NCBI RefSeq assembly: GCF_000768345.1
Contig: NZ_AVPS01000001.1
Coordinates: 310,001-374,000, forward strand
DNA length: 64,000 nt
Direction of reading: 5' to 3'
Source of the DNA: Lysobacter concretionis Ko07 = DSM 16239
Lineage (GTDB): Bacteria; Pseudomonadota; Gammaproteobacteria; Xanthomonadales; Xanthomonadaceae
The notes under the pieces: model-generated
Database searches by the model: none
What the model was told of the DNA's origin: nothing
Seen by the model: the letters and a program-made list of their open reading frames with translations, nothing else
Translations under genes and position numbers: made by a program
In this document: in pieces, positions 53,662-61,591 of the stretch
Layout: each line of letters opens with the position of its first letter
Position numbering within the stretch: the first letter of the stretch is position 1

Positions 53662-53825
53662 GTAGGAGCGGCTTCAGCCGCGAACACGCAGGATCCGCAG
53701 CCACATTGCGCTCCCATATCCCCGGCGATCCTCACCAACGCGGCCCTGTCAACGACTGCGCGTCGCAGCGGATCGGGCAACGTCTGGGGCTGCAATGTAC
53801 TGGTCGCGGCTGAAGCCGCTCCTAC
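53662..53825. repeat. Perfect 22-base inverted repeat flanking 120 bases
   Basis: GTAGGAGCGGCTTCAGCCGC plus two bases (53662-53683) recurs as its exact reverse complement at 53804-53825. Each arm also folds on itself (GCGGCT-TC-AGCCGC). It is a variant of the dispersed GTAGGAGCGAC family and makes up most of the 410-base gene-free gap between maiA and pilU (53619-54028). Confidence 0.75.
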
Positions 53826-53989
53826 GCTCGGAGGAGATCCAATCGGAAGATCGGGTGATGCCGCGCGAACCCGCTGTTGCAGGCACGATGCCAGTCGCGA
53901 CCCCACTGGCAATCGATAACGCGCGTTCACGCCGCGACAATCCGGACGGTGGAAGCCTGCGTTTCCTCGCCGGATCTTGTCGGGTCACG

Positions 53990-54014
53990 GGTCGCGACTC
54001 ACGTCGCTCCTACA
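53990..54014 (-). repeat. Single GTAGGAGCGAC-type repeat (inverted orientation)
   Basis: This is the reverse complement of the consensus arm at 37911 and 43712. It abuts the 3' end of pilU. The rest of the gap from 53826 to 53989 shows nothing recognisable. Confidence 0.7.
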
Positions 54015-54028
54015 AGCACGTCGGCCGG

Positions 54029-55135
54029 CTACTGGGTCGAGAACACCTCGGCATACGGGTCGTGCTCGGCGCCGGCGCCTTCGGACAGGCGGAATTTCAA
54101 CGCCAGCCCGTCACGCGAATCGGCGGCACGCAACGCCTCCTCGATATCGATCTTGCCTTCCTTCTGCAGCCGGAACAGGCACTGGTCGAAGGTCTCCATC
54201 CCCGCTTCCAGCGACTGCTCCATCGCGTGCTTGATCTCATGGACCTGGCCGCGGCGCATCAGGTCGCGGATATGCGGGGTGTTGATCAGCACCTCGGCGG
54301 CCGGCAGCCGGCGGCCATCAACGCCGATCACCAGCCGCTGCGAGATCACCGCCTGCAGGTTCAGCGCCAGGTTCATCAGCACGTTCTTGTGCGCGCCCTC
54401 GGGGAAGAAGTTGAGGATGCGCTCGATGGTCTGGTCGGCATTGTTGGAGTGCAGCGTGGCCAGGCACAGGTGGCCGGTCTCGGCGAACGCGATGGCCGCT
54501 TCCATGGTGGTCTGATCGAGGATCTCGCCGATCAGGATCACGTCGGGCGCCTCGCGCATCGCGTTCTTCAGCGCGTTCTGGAAGGCGTGGGTATCCAGGC
54601 CGACCTCGCGCTGGTTGACCAGCGAGCGCTTGTGCCGGTGCAGGTATTCGATCGGGTCCTCGATGGTGAGGATGTGGCCGGAGACGTTGCTGTTGCGGTG
54701 GTCGATCATCGACGCCAGCGTGGTCGACTTGCCCGAGCCGGTCGAGCCGACGATCAGCACCAGTCCGCGCGGCTCCAGGATGATGTTCTTGAGCACCTGC
54801 GGCAGTTGCAGCTCCTCGATCGACGGGATCACGCTGCGGATCGCACGGATCACCATGCCGACCTCGCCGCGCTGCTTGAACACGTTGACGCGGAAACGAC
54901 CGGTGTCGGGCAGCGCATAGGCCATGTTCAATTCCAGGTCGCGCTCGAACTGCGGCACCTGGCCCTCGCCCATCAGCGAATAGGCGATCTTCTTGACCAT
55001 CCCCGGCGGCAGGCCGGTATTGCCCAGTGGATGCAGCCGGCCCTCGATCTTGATGTACACCGGCGCGCCGGTGCTCAAGAACATGTCCGACGCATTCTTT
55101 TCCGTCATCAGCTTCAGGAAATAGCCGATGTCCAT
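54029..55135 (-). CDS. pilU: PilT/PilU-family type IV pilus retraction ATPase
   Basis: The 368-residue hexameric ATPase powers pilus retraction for twitching motility. It starts MDIGYFLKLMTEKNASDMFL, has Walker A GSTGSGKSTTLASMID, the Asp box ILTIEDPIEYLH, Walker B APDVILIGEI and the His box GHLCLATLHSNNADQTIERI. The sequence is of the PilU type rather than PilT, which in many genomes is directly upstream; here no pilT is adjacent. ATG 55135 is the family start, and the extension to 55180 is not. Confidence 0.88.
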   Translation of the reverse strand: MDIGYFLKLMTEKNASDMFLSTGAPVYIKIEGRLHPLGNTGLPPGMVKKIAYSLMGEGQVPQFERDLELNMAYALPDTGRFRVNVFKQRGEVGMVIRAIRSVIPSIEELQLPQVLKNIILEPRGLVLIVGSTGSGKSTTLASMIDHRNSNVSGHILTIEDPIEYLHRHKRSLVNQREVGLDTHAFQNALKNAMREAPDVILIGEILDQTTMEAAIAFAETGHLCLATLHSNNADQTIERILNFFPEGAHKNVLMNLALNLQAVISQRLVIGVDGRRLPAAEVLINTPHIRDLMRRGQVHEIKHAMEQSLEAGMETFDQCLFRLQKEGKIDIEEALRAADSRDGLALKFRLSEGAGAEHDPYAEVFSTQ

Positions 55136-55230
55136 GCACGTACTCTCCCCGTTGAGCTGGCGTATCGTTGCAACCCACACGCCGGCTTGATCACAATGGC
55201 CGCGCGACAGACTACCGCCACGGCTCCCCT

Positions 55231-55611
55231 ATGCATCGCAGCTTCTCACAAATCCGCCCCTTGCTACTGGGCACAGTTCTCGCTTGCGCACTCGGCGCAT
55301 GCGCCACTTTGCCGCCGCCGACCAGCGAGCTCGGCGCCGCCCAGCAATCGCTGACGCGCGCCACCAACGCCGACGCCGACCAGTACGCCGGTGAGCAGCT
55401 GGCGCTGGCCCGCGACGGACTCGGCCGGGCGCAGGCCGCGATGGCGGGCGGTCGCAACGATGTCGCCCGTGCACTCGCGCTGGCCTCCCAGGCCGATGCC
55501 GATCTGGCCTATGCGCTCAGCGCGGAGGCCCAGGCCGCCGCCGAGCTGGCGCAGCGCAGGAGCGAGGTCAGGCACCTGCAGGGCCGCCTCCAGGCGGGAG
55601 GTGACCGATGA
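55231..55611 (+). CDS. DUF4398-like lipoprotein
   Basis: The 126-residue protein has a lipoprotein signal (LLLGTVLACALGACATLPPP) and a helical Ala/Gln/Asp-rich domain (GAAQQSLTRATNADADQYAG and LALARDGLGRAQAAM) typical of DUF4398 proteins, which often precede OmpA-like genes. It lies at the outer membrane, facing the periplasm. It overlaps the following gene by ATGA and is divergent from pilU. Confidence 0.7.
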   Translation: MHRSFSQIRPLLLGTVLACALGACATLPPPTSELGAAQQSLTRATNADADQYAGEQLALARDGLGRAQAAMAGGRNDVARALALASQADADLAYALSAEAQAAAELAQRRSEVRHLQGRLQAGGDR

Positions 55612-56240
55612 AACCGCATACGACCTTGTGCACCGCCATCCTTGCCGCGGTGCTCGCCGCGGCGATCCCTTTGCAGGCGCAGGCACAACCGCAGAGCCGG
55701 CGGTCGGTGGATGCGGACGTCGCGCAGTTGACCCAGCAGCTGATCGCGCTGGACGCCAATCCCGATTACGCCAACGCGGCCGCCTACGAGCGCCTGCAGG
55801 CACGCCAGGCGATCGATGTCCTGGCCGGTGCGCGCAGCAGCCAGGTCGAAGGCGCCTACTACGTCGCCCAGCGGCGGGTGCAGATCGCCGAGGTTGCCGC
55901 CCGCACCGCACTGATGCGGCAGCAGACCCAGCAACTGGACCGCGAGCGCAGCGAGTTGCTGGTCGAGGCCAGTCGCCGCGACGCCGCGCGGGCCCGCGCG
56001 GAGGCCGAGCGCCTGCGCGTGGAGGCCCAGATCCAGGCCGAAGAGGCCGCGCGCCTGCGGCAGCAGAGCGAGAGCGATGCGGAAGCGATGGCCGATGTCG
56101 AAACCGCGTTGAAGGGCGTCGCCGGCGCGCAGGCTGCCAAGCTCAGGGCGGCCAGGGCGCGTGAGGCGGAATTGGCGCGACAGGAGGCGGAACTGCTCGG
56201 CAAGAAGCCTGCCAAGGCCGACAAATCGAAGAAAAAGTGA
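55608..56240 (+). CDS. Periplasmic coiled-coil protein coupled to the DUF4398 lipoprotein
   Basis: The 210-residue protein has a signal peptide (cleaved after about 27 residues, AQAQA) and a mature part that is almost all alpha-helical coiled coil, with runs such as ARARAEAERLRVEAQIQAEE, ending in a Lys-rich tail (KKPAKADKSKKK). In related loci a DUF4398 protein is fused to or followed by an OmpA peptidoglycan-binding domain; none is present here, so the pair may be a reduced version. The ATG overlaps the preceding stop. Confidence 0.65.
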   Translation: MKPHTTLCTAILAAVLAAAIPLQAQAQPQSRRSVDADVAQLTQQLIALDANPDYANAAAYERLQARQAIDVLAGARSSQVEGAYYVAQRRVQIAEVAARTALMRQQTQQLDRERSELLVEASRRDAARARAEAERLRVEAQIQAEEAARLRQQSESDAEAMADVETALKGVAGAQAAKLRAARAREAELARQEAELLGKKPAKADKSKKK

Positions 56241-56628
56241 ACCGGTATTTCGTAAAAATATTGTTATATATCAACCGCTTGCCATGCCGTGGCCCCGCCG
56301 TGACGGGGTTTGCGGACAAGCGCGCCAATCTGGTTCCGTGATGCGCGCCTGGATGCGCCTGACCGCCCCTTGCCGGTGCCGGGCGCCAGGAGTAGGGTCG
56401 GATATCCAGGCGGCCTGTTTCCCGCTTGGCGATGAGCCAGCAACATGACGCAACCCGTTGGTCCGGATCAGGCAATCCCCGCCGCTGCAGTCGATGCGTT
56501 CCCGTGGGGCCGGAACGGCCGTGTAGAGGCGGATCCCGCCGGATCCGACCGGATCGAAGTGTCATGACACCCCCCAACGCCTCGGCCTTCCCGCCGGGGC
56601 GTTTGTCTATCTGCTGAAGGAGGTTTCA
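56241..56628. other. 388-base gap without a gene
   Basis: The gap opens with an AT-rich island (56247-56275, including TTGTTATATATCAACC) unusual in this GC-rich window and promoter-like on the plus strand. Next come a short CCCCG/CGGGG hairpin (56293-56308), GGATCC-type short repeats near 56531-56555, and a strong hairpin (56576-56603). A small RNA from the AT-rich island to that hairpin is possible. I see no convincing reading frame. Confidence 0.4.
56576..56603 (+). terminator. Strong hairpin before the YdcH-like gene
   Basis: AACGCCTCGGC pairs with GCCGGGGCGTT (11 pairs, one G-U) over a CTTCCC loop, followed by TGTCT. It ends 13 bases before the AAGGAGG ribosome site of the next gene, so it may be a terminator for upstream RNA or a leader structure. 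Confidence 0.5.
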
Positions 56629-56847
56629 ATGTTCGACGACCAATCGCAGTCTGAAATCGAGGCGCTGATCAAGGCCAATCCCGAATTCAAGCAGCTGTAC
56701 CAGCGCCACAAGAAGCTCGACAAGAAGGTGATGGATGCGGAGCTCGGCGTGTTGCCGATCGACACCACCACGCTGGCGCAGATGAAGCGTGAAAAGCTGG
56801 TCGCCAAGGATCGCCTCACCAGGATGTACGCCTCCCGCATGAACTGA
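56629..56847 (+). CDS. YdcH/DUF465-family small protein
   Basis: The 72-residue helical protein has the DUF465 pattern: NPEFKQLYQRHKKLDKKVMD and LAQMKREKLVAKDRLTRMYA, forming an antiparallel helical hairpin. The function is unknown. It has the best ribosome site in the window, AAGGAGG at 56617-56623, so high expression is likely. Confidence 0.85.
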   Translation: MFDDQSQSEIEALIKANPEFKQLYQRHKKLDKKVMDAELGVLPIDTTTLAQMKREKLVAKDRLTRMYASRMN

Positions 56848-56938
56848 CGCCGCTGCCGGGGCAGGTCACAGCCCCGCTGAACGGTCTGACCGCTGGTGGT
56901 GGCGACCCCTTCCCCCGGTTGCCACTGCCAGCATCCCT

Positions 56939-56944
56939 TAGAAT
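56939..56944 (+). promoter_or_regulatory. Probable -10 element of cbs
   Basis: TAGAAT stands 45 bases before the cbs ATG. A TTGCCA at 56919-56924 is only 14 bases away, too close for a standard -35. Confidence 0.4.
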
Positions 56945-56989
56945 CCCTCGCATCTGCCGCATCTGCCGGCGCCAGGGTTCGCCCCCGAC

Positions 56990-58366
56990 ATGCCCATTGC
57001 CACCTCCGTCCTCGACCTGATCGGCAACACGCCGATCGTCAAGGCGCAACACCTCGATACCGGCGTCTGCGAGCTGTATTTCAAGCTCGAATCGCAAAAT
57101 CCCGGCGGCTCGATCAAGGACCGCATCGGCCTGCAGATGATCGCCGCGGCCGAAGCCCGCGGTGACATCCAGCCCGGCGACACCCTGGTCGAAGGCACCG
57201 CCGGCAACACCGGGCTCGGCCTGGCCCTGGTCGCCCAGCAGAAGGGCTACAAGCTGATCCTCGTGGTGCCCGACAAGATGAGCCGGGAGAAGATCTTCAA
57301 CCTCAAGGCGATGGGCGCGCAGGTCGTGCTGACGCGCTCGGATGTCGCCAAGGGTCATCCGGACTACTACCAGGACCTGGCCGAACGGCTCGCGCGCGAG
57401 ACGCCGGGCGCGTACTTCATCAACCAGTTCGGCAACCCCGACAATCCGGCCGCGCACGAGCATGGCACCGGGCCGGAGATCCTCGCCCAGATGGCCGAGG
57501 TCGGTGGCCTGGACGCGATCGTGTTCGGTTGCGGCAGCTCCGGCACCATGACCGGCCTGTCGCGCTGTTTCGCCAGACTCTCGCCGCACACCGAGCTGGT
57601 GCTGGCCGACCCGGTCGGCTCGATCCTGACCGAGTACATCAACGAGGGCACGCTGAGCGACAAGTCGGCCAGCTGGATGGTCGAGGGCATCGGCGAGGAC
57701 TTCCTGCCGCCCATTTCCGACTTCAGCCGGGTCACCAAGGCGTATGCGATCAGCGACAAGGAGAGCTTCCTGACCGCGCGCATGCTGTTGGAGAAGGAGG
57801 GCATCCTCGGTGGCTCGTCCACCGGCACCCAGCTCGCCGCCGCGCTGAAGTACTGCCGCGAGCAGACCACCCCGAAACGCGTACTGGTGCTGGTCTGCGA
57901 CACCGGCAACAAGTACTTGTCGAAGATGTACAACGACTACTGGATGCTCGACAACGGCTTCCTGGAGCGCGAGCAGCATGGCGACCTGCGCGACCTGATC
58001 CTGCGCCCGTTCTCCCAGCGCGACACCGTCGTGGTCGGTCCCGACGACCTGCTGGTCACCGCCTACCAGCGCATGAAGCTGTACGACGTCAGCCAGTTGC
58101 CGGTGATGGCCGACGACCAGCTGGTCGGCATCCTCGACGAGTCCGACGCGCTGCTGCACGTCTACGGCGACGAGGCGCGCTTCCGCGACCCCGTCTCCAC
58201 CGCGATGGTCAGCAAGCTCGACAAGGTCGACGTGCGCGCGCCGATCGAGGCACTGCTGCCGGTGTTCGACCGCGGCCACGTCGCGATCATTGCCGACGGC
58301 GACCACTTCCTCGGCCTGATCACCCGGATCGACCTGCTGAACCATTTGCGGCGGCGGGTGGAGTAG
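56990..58366 (+). CDS. cbs: Cystathionine beta-synthase
   Basis: This PLP enzyme condenses serine and homocysteine to cystathionine. In the 458 residues the catalytic core (about 1-320) has the PLP Lys43 in NPGGSIKDRIG, phosphate loop EGTAGNTGLGLALV, and GCGSSGTMTGLSR. A C-terminal pair of CBS domains (about 335-455: LLVTAYQRMKLYDVSQLPVM and HVAIIADGDHFLGLITRIDL) may bind an adenosine ligand such as SAM. It lacks the haem domain of animal CBS. With metB downstream it forms a transsulfuration pair. Confidence 0.92.
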   Translation: MPIATSVLDLIGNTPIVKAQHLDTGVCELYFKLESQNPGGSIKDRIGLQMIAAAEARGDIQPGDTLVEGTAGNTGLGLALVAQQKGYKLILVVPDKMSREKIFNLKAMGAQVVLTRSDVAKGHPDYYQDLAERLARETPGAYFINQFGNPDNPAAHEHGTGPEILAQMAEVGGLDAIVFGCGSSGTMTGLSRCFARLSPHTELVLADPVGSILTEYINEGTLSDKSASWMVEGIGEDFLPPISDFSRVTKAYAISDKESFLTARMLLEKEGILGGSSTGTQLAAALKYCREQTTPKRVLVLVCDTGNKYLSKMYNDYWMLDNGFLEREQHGDLRDLILRPFSQRDTVVVGPDDLLVTAYQRMKLYDVSQLPVMADDQLVGILDESDALLHVYGDEARFRDPVSTAMVSKLDKVDVRAPIEALLPVFDRGHVAIIADGDHFLGLITRIDLLNHLRRRVE

Positions 58367-58441
58367 CCGGCCTGCACTGACCCTGAGCTGGCGCGCGTGG
58401 CGGTGCAGGCGGCACGAGAGTCCAAGGCACCGAGTTGCTCC

Positions 58442-58465
58442 TGTAGGAGCGACGTAAGTCGCGAT
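58442..58465 (+). repeat. Single GTAGGAGCGAC-type repeat
   Basis: A forward arm of the dispersed family (variant with GTAAG in place of GTGAG) in the cbs-metB gap. No inverted partner is seen nearby. Confidence 0.65.
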
Positions 58466-58548
58466 AGGCCTGACACGCCGCCGCAAGCCCTCGACGCCAA
58501 GCTGTTAAACTGCCCAGTCGCCTCGCGCGACAAACGGAACGCACAACC

Positions 58549-59727
58549 ATGAGCAACATCCCACCCCGCGACGTCGGTTCAAAGCCCGGCCTCGGCACCC
58601 TCGCCATCCATGCCGGCCAGTCTCCCGACCCCAGCACCGGCGCGGTGATGACGCCGATCTACCAGACCTCCACCTACGTGCAATCCAGCCCGGGCGTGCA
58701 CCAGGGCTACGAGTACTCGCGCAGCCACAACCCGACCCGGTTCGCCTACGAGCGTTGCGTCGCGGCGCTGGAAAGCGGCACCCGCGGGTTTGCGTTCGCG
58801 TCCGGACTGGCGGCGACCTCGACCATCCTGGAGATGCTCGACACCGGCAGCCACGTCATCGCGATGGATGACGTCTACGGCGGCACCTACCGCCTGTTCG
58901 AGCGCGTCCGCCGCCGCAGCGCCGGGCTGGATTTCAGCTGGATCGACCTCAGCGACGCGGCCGCCTTGGAAGCCGCGATCCGTCCCGAGACCCGCATGGT
59001 CTGGATCGAAACCCCGACCAACCCGCTGCTGAAGCTGGTCGACATCGCCCAGATCGCCGAGATCGCCCGGAAACGCGGCCTGATCGTGGTGGTCGACAAC
59101 ACCTTCTGCTCGCCGATCCTGCAGCGCCCGCTCGAACTCGGCGCGCACATCGTCATGCACTCGGCGACCAAGTACCTCAACGGCCACTCCGACATCGTCG
59201 GCGGCATGGCGGTGGTCGGCGACGACAACGACCTCGCCGAGGAACTGGCGTTCCTGCAGAACTCCATCGGCGCGGTGCAAGGCCCGTTTGACAGCTTCCT
59301 CGCCTTGCGCGGCCTGAAGACCCTGCACCTGCGGATGAAGGCGCATTGCGAGAACGCACAAGTGCTGGCGGAATGGCTGGCCACCCATCCGGCGATCGAG
59401 AAGGTGATCTATCCCGGCCTGAAGTCGCATCCGCAGCACGAGCTGGCGAAGCGCCAGATGCACGGCTTCGGCGGCATGGTGTCGATCTATCTCAAGGGTG
59501 GTGCGGAGGCCGCGAAGCGTTTCTGTGAGCGCACCAAGCTGTTTGCGCTGGCCGAATCCCTGGGTGGCGTGGAAAGCCTGGTGAACCTGCCAGCGATCAT
59601 GACCCACGCGTCGGTGCCGGCGGAAAGGCGGGCGGCGTTGGGGGTGACCGATAACCTCGTGCGGTTGAGCGTGGGCGTGGAGGATGCGGACGACCTGGTC
59701 CCCGATCTCCAAGTGGCACTGAGCTGA
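58549..59727 (+). CDS. metB: Cystathionine gamma-synthase/gamma-lyase
   Basis: The 392-residue Cys/Met-metabolism PLP enzyme has TLAIHAGQSPDPSTGAVMTP, SGLAATSTILEML, the PLP Lys208 in HSATKYLNGHSD, and the C-terminal SLGGVESLVNLPAIMTHAS. The synthase (with acylhomoserine) and lyase activities cannot be separated by sequence alone; the adjacent cbs favours lyase function in cysteine synthesis from homocysteine. In xanthomonads metB is the left border of the LPS gene cluster, and here galE and an O-antigen exporter follow directly. A TAAACT box lies 37 bases upstream. Confidence 0.9.
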   Translation: MSNIPPRDVGSKPGLGTLAIHAGQSPDPSTGAVMTPIYQTSTYVQSSPGVHQGYEYSRSHNPTRFAYERCVAALESGTRGFAFASGLAATSTILEMLDTGSHVIAMDDVYGGTYRLFERVRRRSAGLDFSWIDLSDAAALEAAIRPETRMVWIETPTNPLLKLVDIAQIAEIARKRGLIVVVDNTFCSPILQRPLELGAHIVMHSATKYLNGHSDIVGGMAVVGDDNDLAEELAFLQNSIGAVQGPFDSFLALRGLKTLHLRMKAHCENAQVLAEWLATHPAIEKVIYPGLKSHPQHELAKRQMHGFGGMVSIYLKGGAEAAKRFCERTKLFALAESLGGVESLVNLPAIMTHASVPAERRAALGVTDNLVRLSVGVEDADDLVPDLQVALS

Positions 59728-59735
59728 GTTCGTCG

Positions 59736-60764
59736 ATGAAGTCGGACAAGGCGATGATTCTCGTCACCGGCGGCACCGGTTACATCGGCTCACACGCCTG
59801 CGTAGCACTGACGCAGGCTGGATTTGAAGTGCTCGTGCTGGACAACCTGTCCAACAGTACTGCTGGGGTGATCGATCGCATCGCGCGGATCTGCGGCAGG
59901 CGGCCGGCCTTCATCGAGGGCGACATTCGTAATGAGAGCCTGCTGGCGCAGGTGCTCGGTGGGTACCGGGTCGACGCGATCATGCATTTCGCCGGCCTGA
60001 AGGCAGTGGGCGAGTCTGTGGAACAGCCACTTCAGTACTACGACAACAACGTAGTCGGTACCCACTCACTGCTAAAAGCGATGCGGGAGAAAAGGGTGCG
60101 GGCGATGGTTTTTTCCTCGTCCGCGACCGTGTACAGCCCGACCGAGCCGATGCCGTTGAGTGAGTGCGCGGCGCGCCGGGCCTCAAACCCATATGGCCGA
60201 ACCAAACTCGTGCTCGAGGACATGATCGAGGACGTGTACGCTGCCGATCCGGATACTAGTTTCGCCCGGTTGCGCTACTTCAATCCTGTCGGTGCCCACG
60301 AAAGCGGGTTGATAGGCGAGAATCCGAAGGGGTTTCCAAACAACCTGATGCCTTACGTGTGCCAAGTAGCGGCGGGTGTGCGGGAGAAACTGTCGGTGTT
60401 CGGCGGCGACTATCCTACGGTCGATGGTACCGGCGTGCGGGACTTCATCCATGTCATGGATTTGGTGGAAGGACACGTGGTGGCCTTGCGCCACTGCCTG
60501 GCAAGTCGTGGTCTTCTTACGGTCAACCTGGGTACCGGTCAAGGGACATCAGTGCTGCAATTGGTGCATGCGTTCGAATCTGCCAACGGTTGTGTGGTTC
60601 CTCACGAACTGGTCGGCAGGCGCGATGGTGATGTCGCCGAGTCCTGGGCTGACACGCGGCTGGCGCGCGAGGTCCTCGGGTGGAGGACCAAACGCGGTAT
60701 TGAGGAAATGTGTCGGGACAGTTGGCGTTGGCAGTTGAATTCGACGCAGGAGCACTGCACGTGA
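59736..60764 (+). CDS. galE: UDP-glucose 4-epimerase
   Basis: GalE interconverts UDP-glucose and UDP-galactose (or the N-acetyl forms) for surface polysaccharide. The 342-residue SDR has ILVTGGTGYIGSHACVALTQ (NAD), FSSSATVYSPTEPMPLSECA with the catalytic Ser, the YxxxK motif in SNPYGRTKLVLEDM, and RYFNPVGAHESGLIGENPKG. It starts 8 bases after metB; ATG 59754 is an alternative start. The GC content drops from here to the right edge. It overlaps the transporter gene by GTGA. Confidence 0.92.
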   Translation: MKSDKAMILVTGGTGYIGSHACVALTQAGFEVLVLDNLSNSTAGVIDRIARICGRRPAFIEGDIRNESLLAQVLGGYRVDAIMHFAGLKAVGESVEQPLQYYDNNVVGTHSLLKAMREKRVRAMVFSSSATVYSPTEPMPLSECAARRASNPYGRTKLVLEDMIEDVYAADPDTSFARLRYFNPVGAHESGLIGENPKGFPNNLMPYVCQVAAGVREKLSVFGGDYPTVDGTGVRDFIHVMDLVEGHVVALRHCLASRGLLTVNLGTGQGTSVLQLVHAFESANGCVVPHELVGRRDGDVAESWADTRLAREVLGWRTKRGIEEMCRDSWRWQLNSTQEHCT

Positions 60765-61591
60765 ATCCCCATGCCTCGCAACCGGGCTCACTGGTGCACA
60801 TGGTGGAGACGTTGTGGCGAAATCGTGGACTGCTGGGCCAAATGGCCAAGCGCGACGTGGTCGGCCGCTACAAGGGCGCAGCAATCGGCGTGGCGTGGTC
60901 GTTTTTGACGCCGCTATTGATGCTGTGTGTGTACACATTCGTTTTCTCCGTGGTGTTCCAGGCACGCTGGGGCGGTGACCTTCCCGATGGTCGGGCCCAT
61001 TTCGCGCTGATCATGTTTGTAGGCATGCTGGTGCATGCGCTGTTCTCGGAAGTGGTCAACCGGGCCCCGGGTCTGATCCTGTCTAACCCGAACTACGTCA
61101 AGAAGGTCGTTTTTCCATTGGAGGTGCTGCCGGCAATGGTGATGGGCTCTGCCTTGTTTCACGCCTGCGTGAGCGTCTTGATCCTGTTGGTGGCGCTGCT
61201 AATACTCGATAGCCGGGTTGAATGGACGCTGGTATTCCTGCCGCTGATCCTGGCGCCGCTTGTGGTGTTGACGCTAGGGGTTGCGTGGTTCTTGGCCTCC
61301 CTAGGCGTCTATGTTCGCGACGTGAGTCAAGTCACCACGATCATGACCACGGTCATGTTGTTTCTCGCGCCGATCTTCTATCCGATTACCGCACTACCCG
61401 AGAGCTTCCGCTGGATCGTGATGGTTAATCCTCTGACCTTCATCATCGAGCAGACGCGTGATGTCCTTATCTGGGGCCGACTCCCGAACTTCACCGGGCT
61501 GGGCCTCTACATGCTTGTGGCATTGGTAATAGCCTGGGGCGGTTTTTTCTGGTTTCAGAAAACGCGCAAGGGGTTCGCCGATGTCCTCTGA
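60761..61591 (+). CDS. wzm: O-antigen/polysaccharide ABC exporter permease
   Basis: The 276-residue permease of an ABC-2 type polysaccharide exporter has six hydrophobic helices, with the family segments RDVVGRYKGAAIGVAWSFLT near the start, NPNYVKKVVFPLEVLPAMVM in the middle and FLAPIFYPITALPESFRWIV near the end. The GTG at 60761 (MNPHASQPGS) overlaps the galE stop and has AGGAG about 9 bases upstream; a longer frame from 60710 lies inside galE. It pairs with the ATPase downstream to carry lipid-linked O-antigen across the inner membrane. Confidence 0.88.
   Translation: MNPHASQPGSLVHMVETLWRNRGLLGQMAKRDVVGRYKGAAIGVAWSFLTPLLMLCVYTFVFSVVFQARWGGDLPDGRAHFALIMFVGMLVHALFSEVVNRAPGLILSNPNYVKKVVFPLEVLPAMVMGSALFHACVSVLILLVALLILDSRVEWTLVFLPLILAPLVVLTLGVAWFLASLGVYVRDVSQVTTIMTTVMLFLAPIFYPITALPESFRWIVMVNPLTFIIEQTRDVLIWGRLPNFTGLGLYMLVALVIAWGGFFWFQKTRKGFADVL

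Noticed and set aside
37911-58465. CRISPR array formed by the GTAGGAGCGAC repeats
   Set aside because: Copies are kilobases apart, occur in both orientations and lack regular spacers or cas genes.
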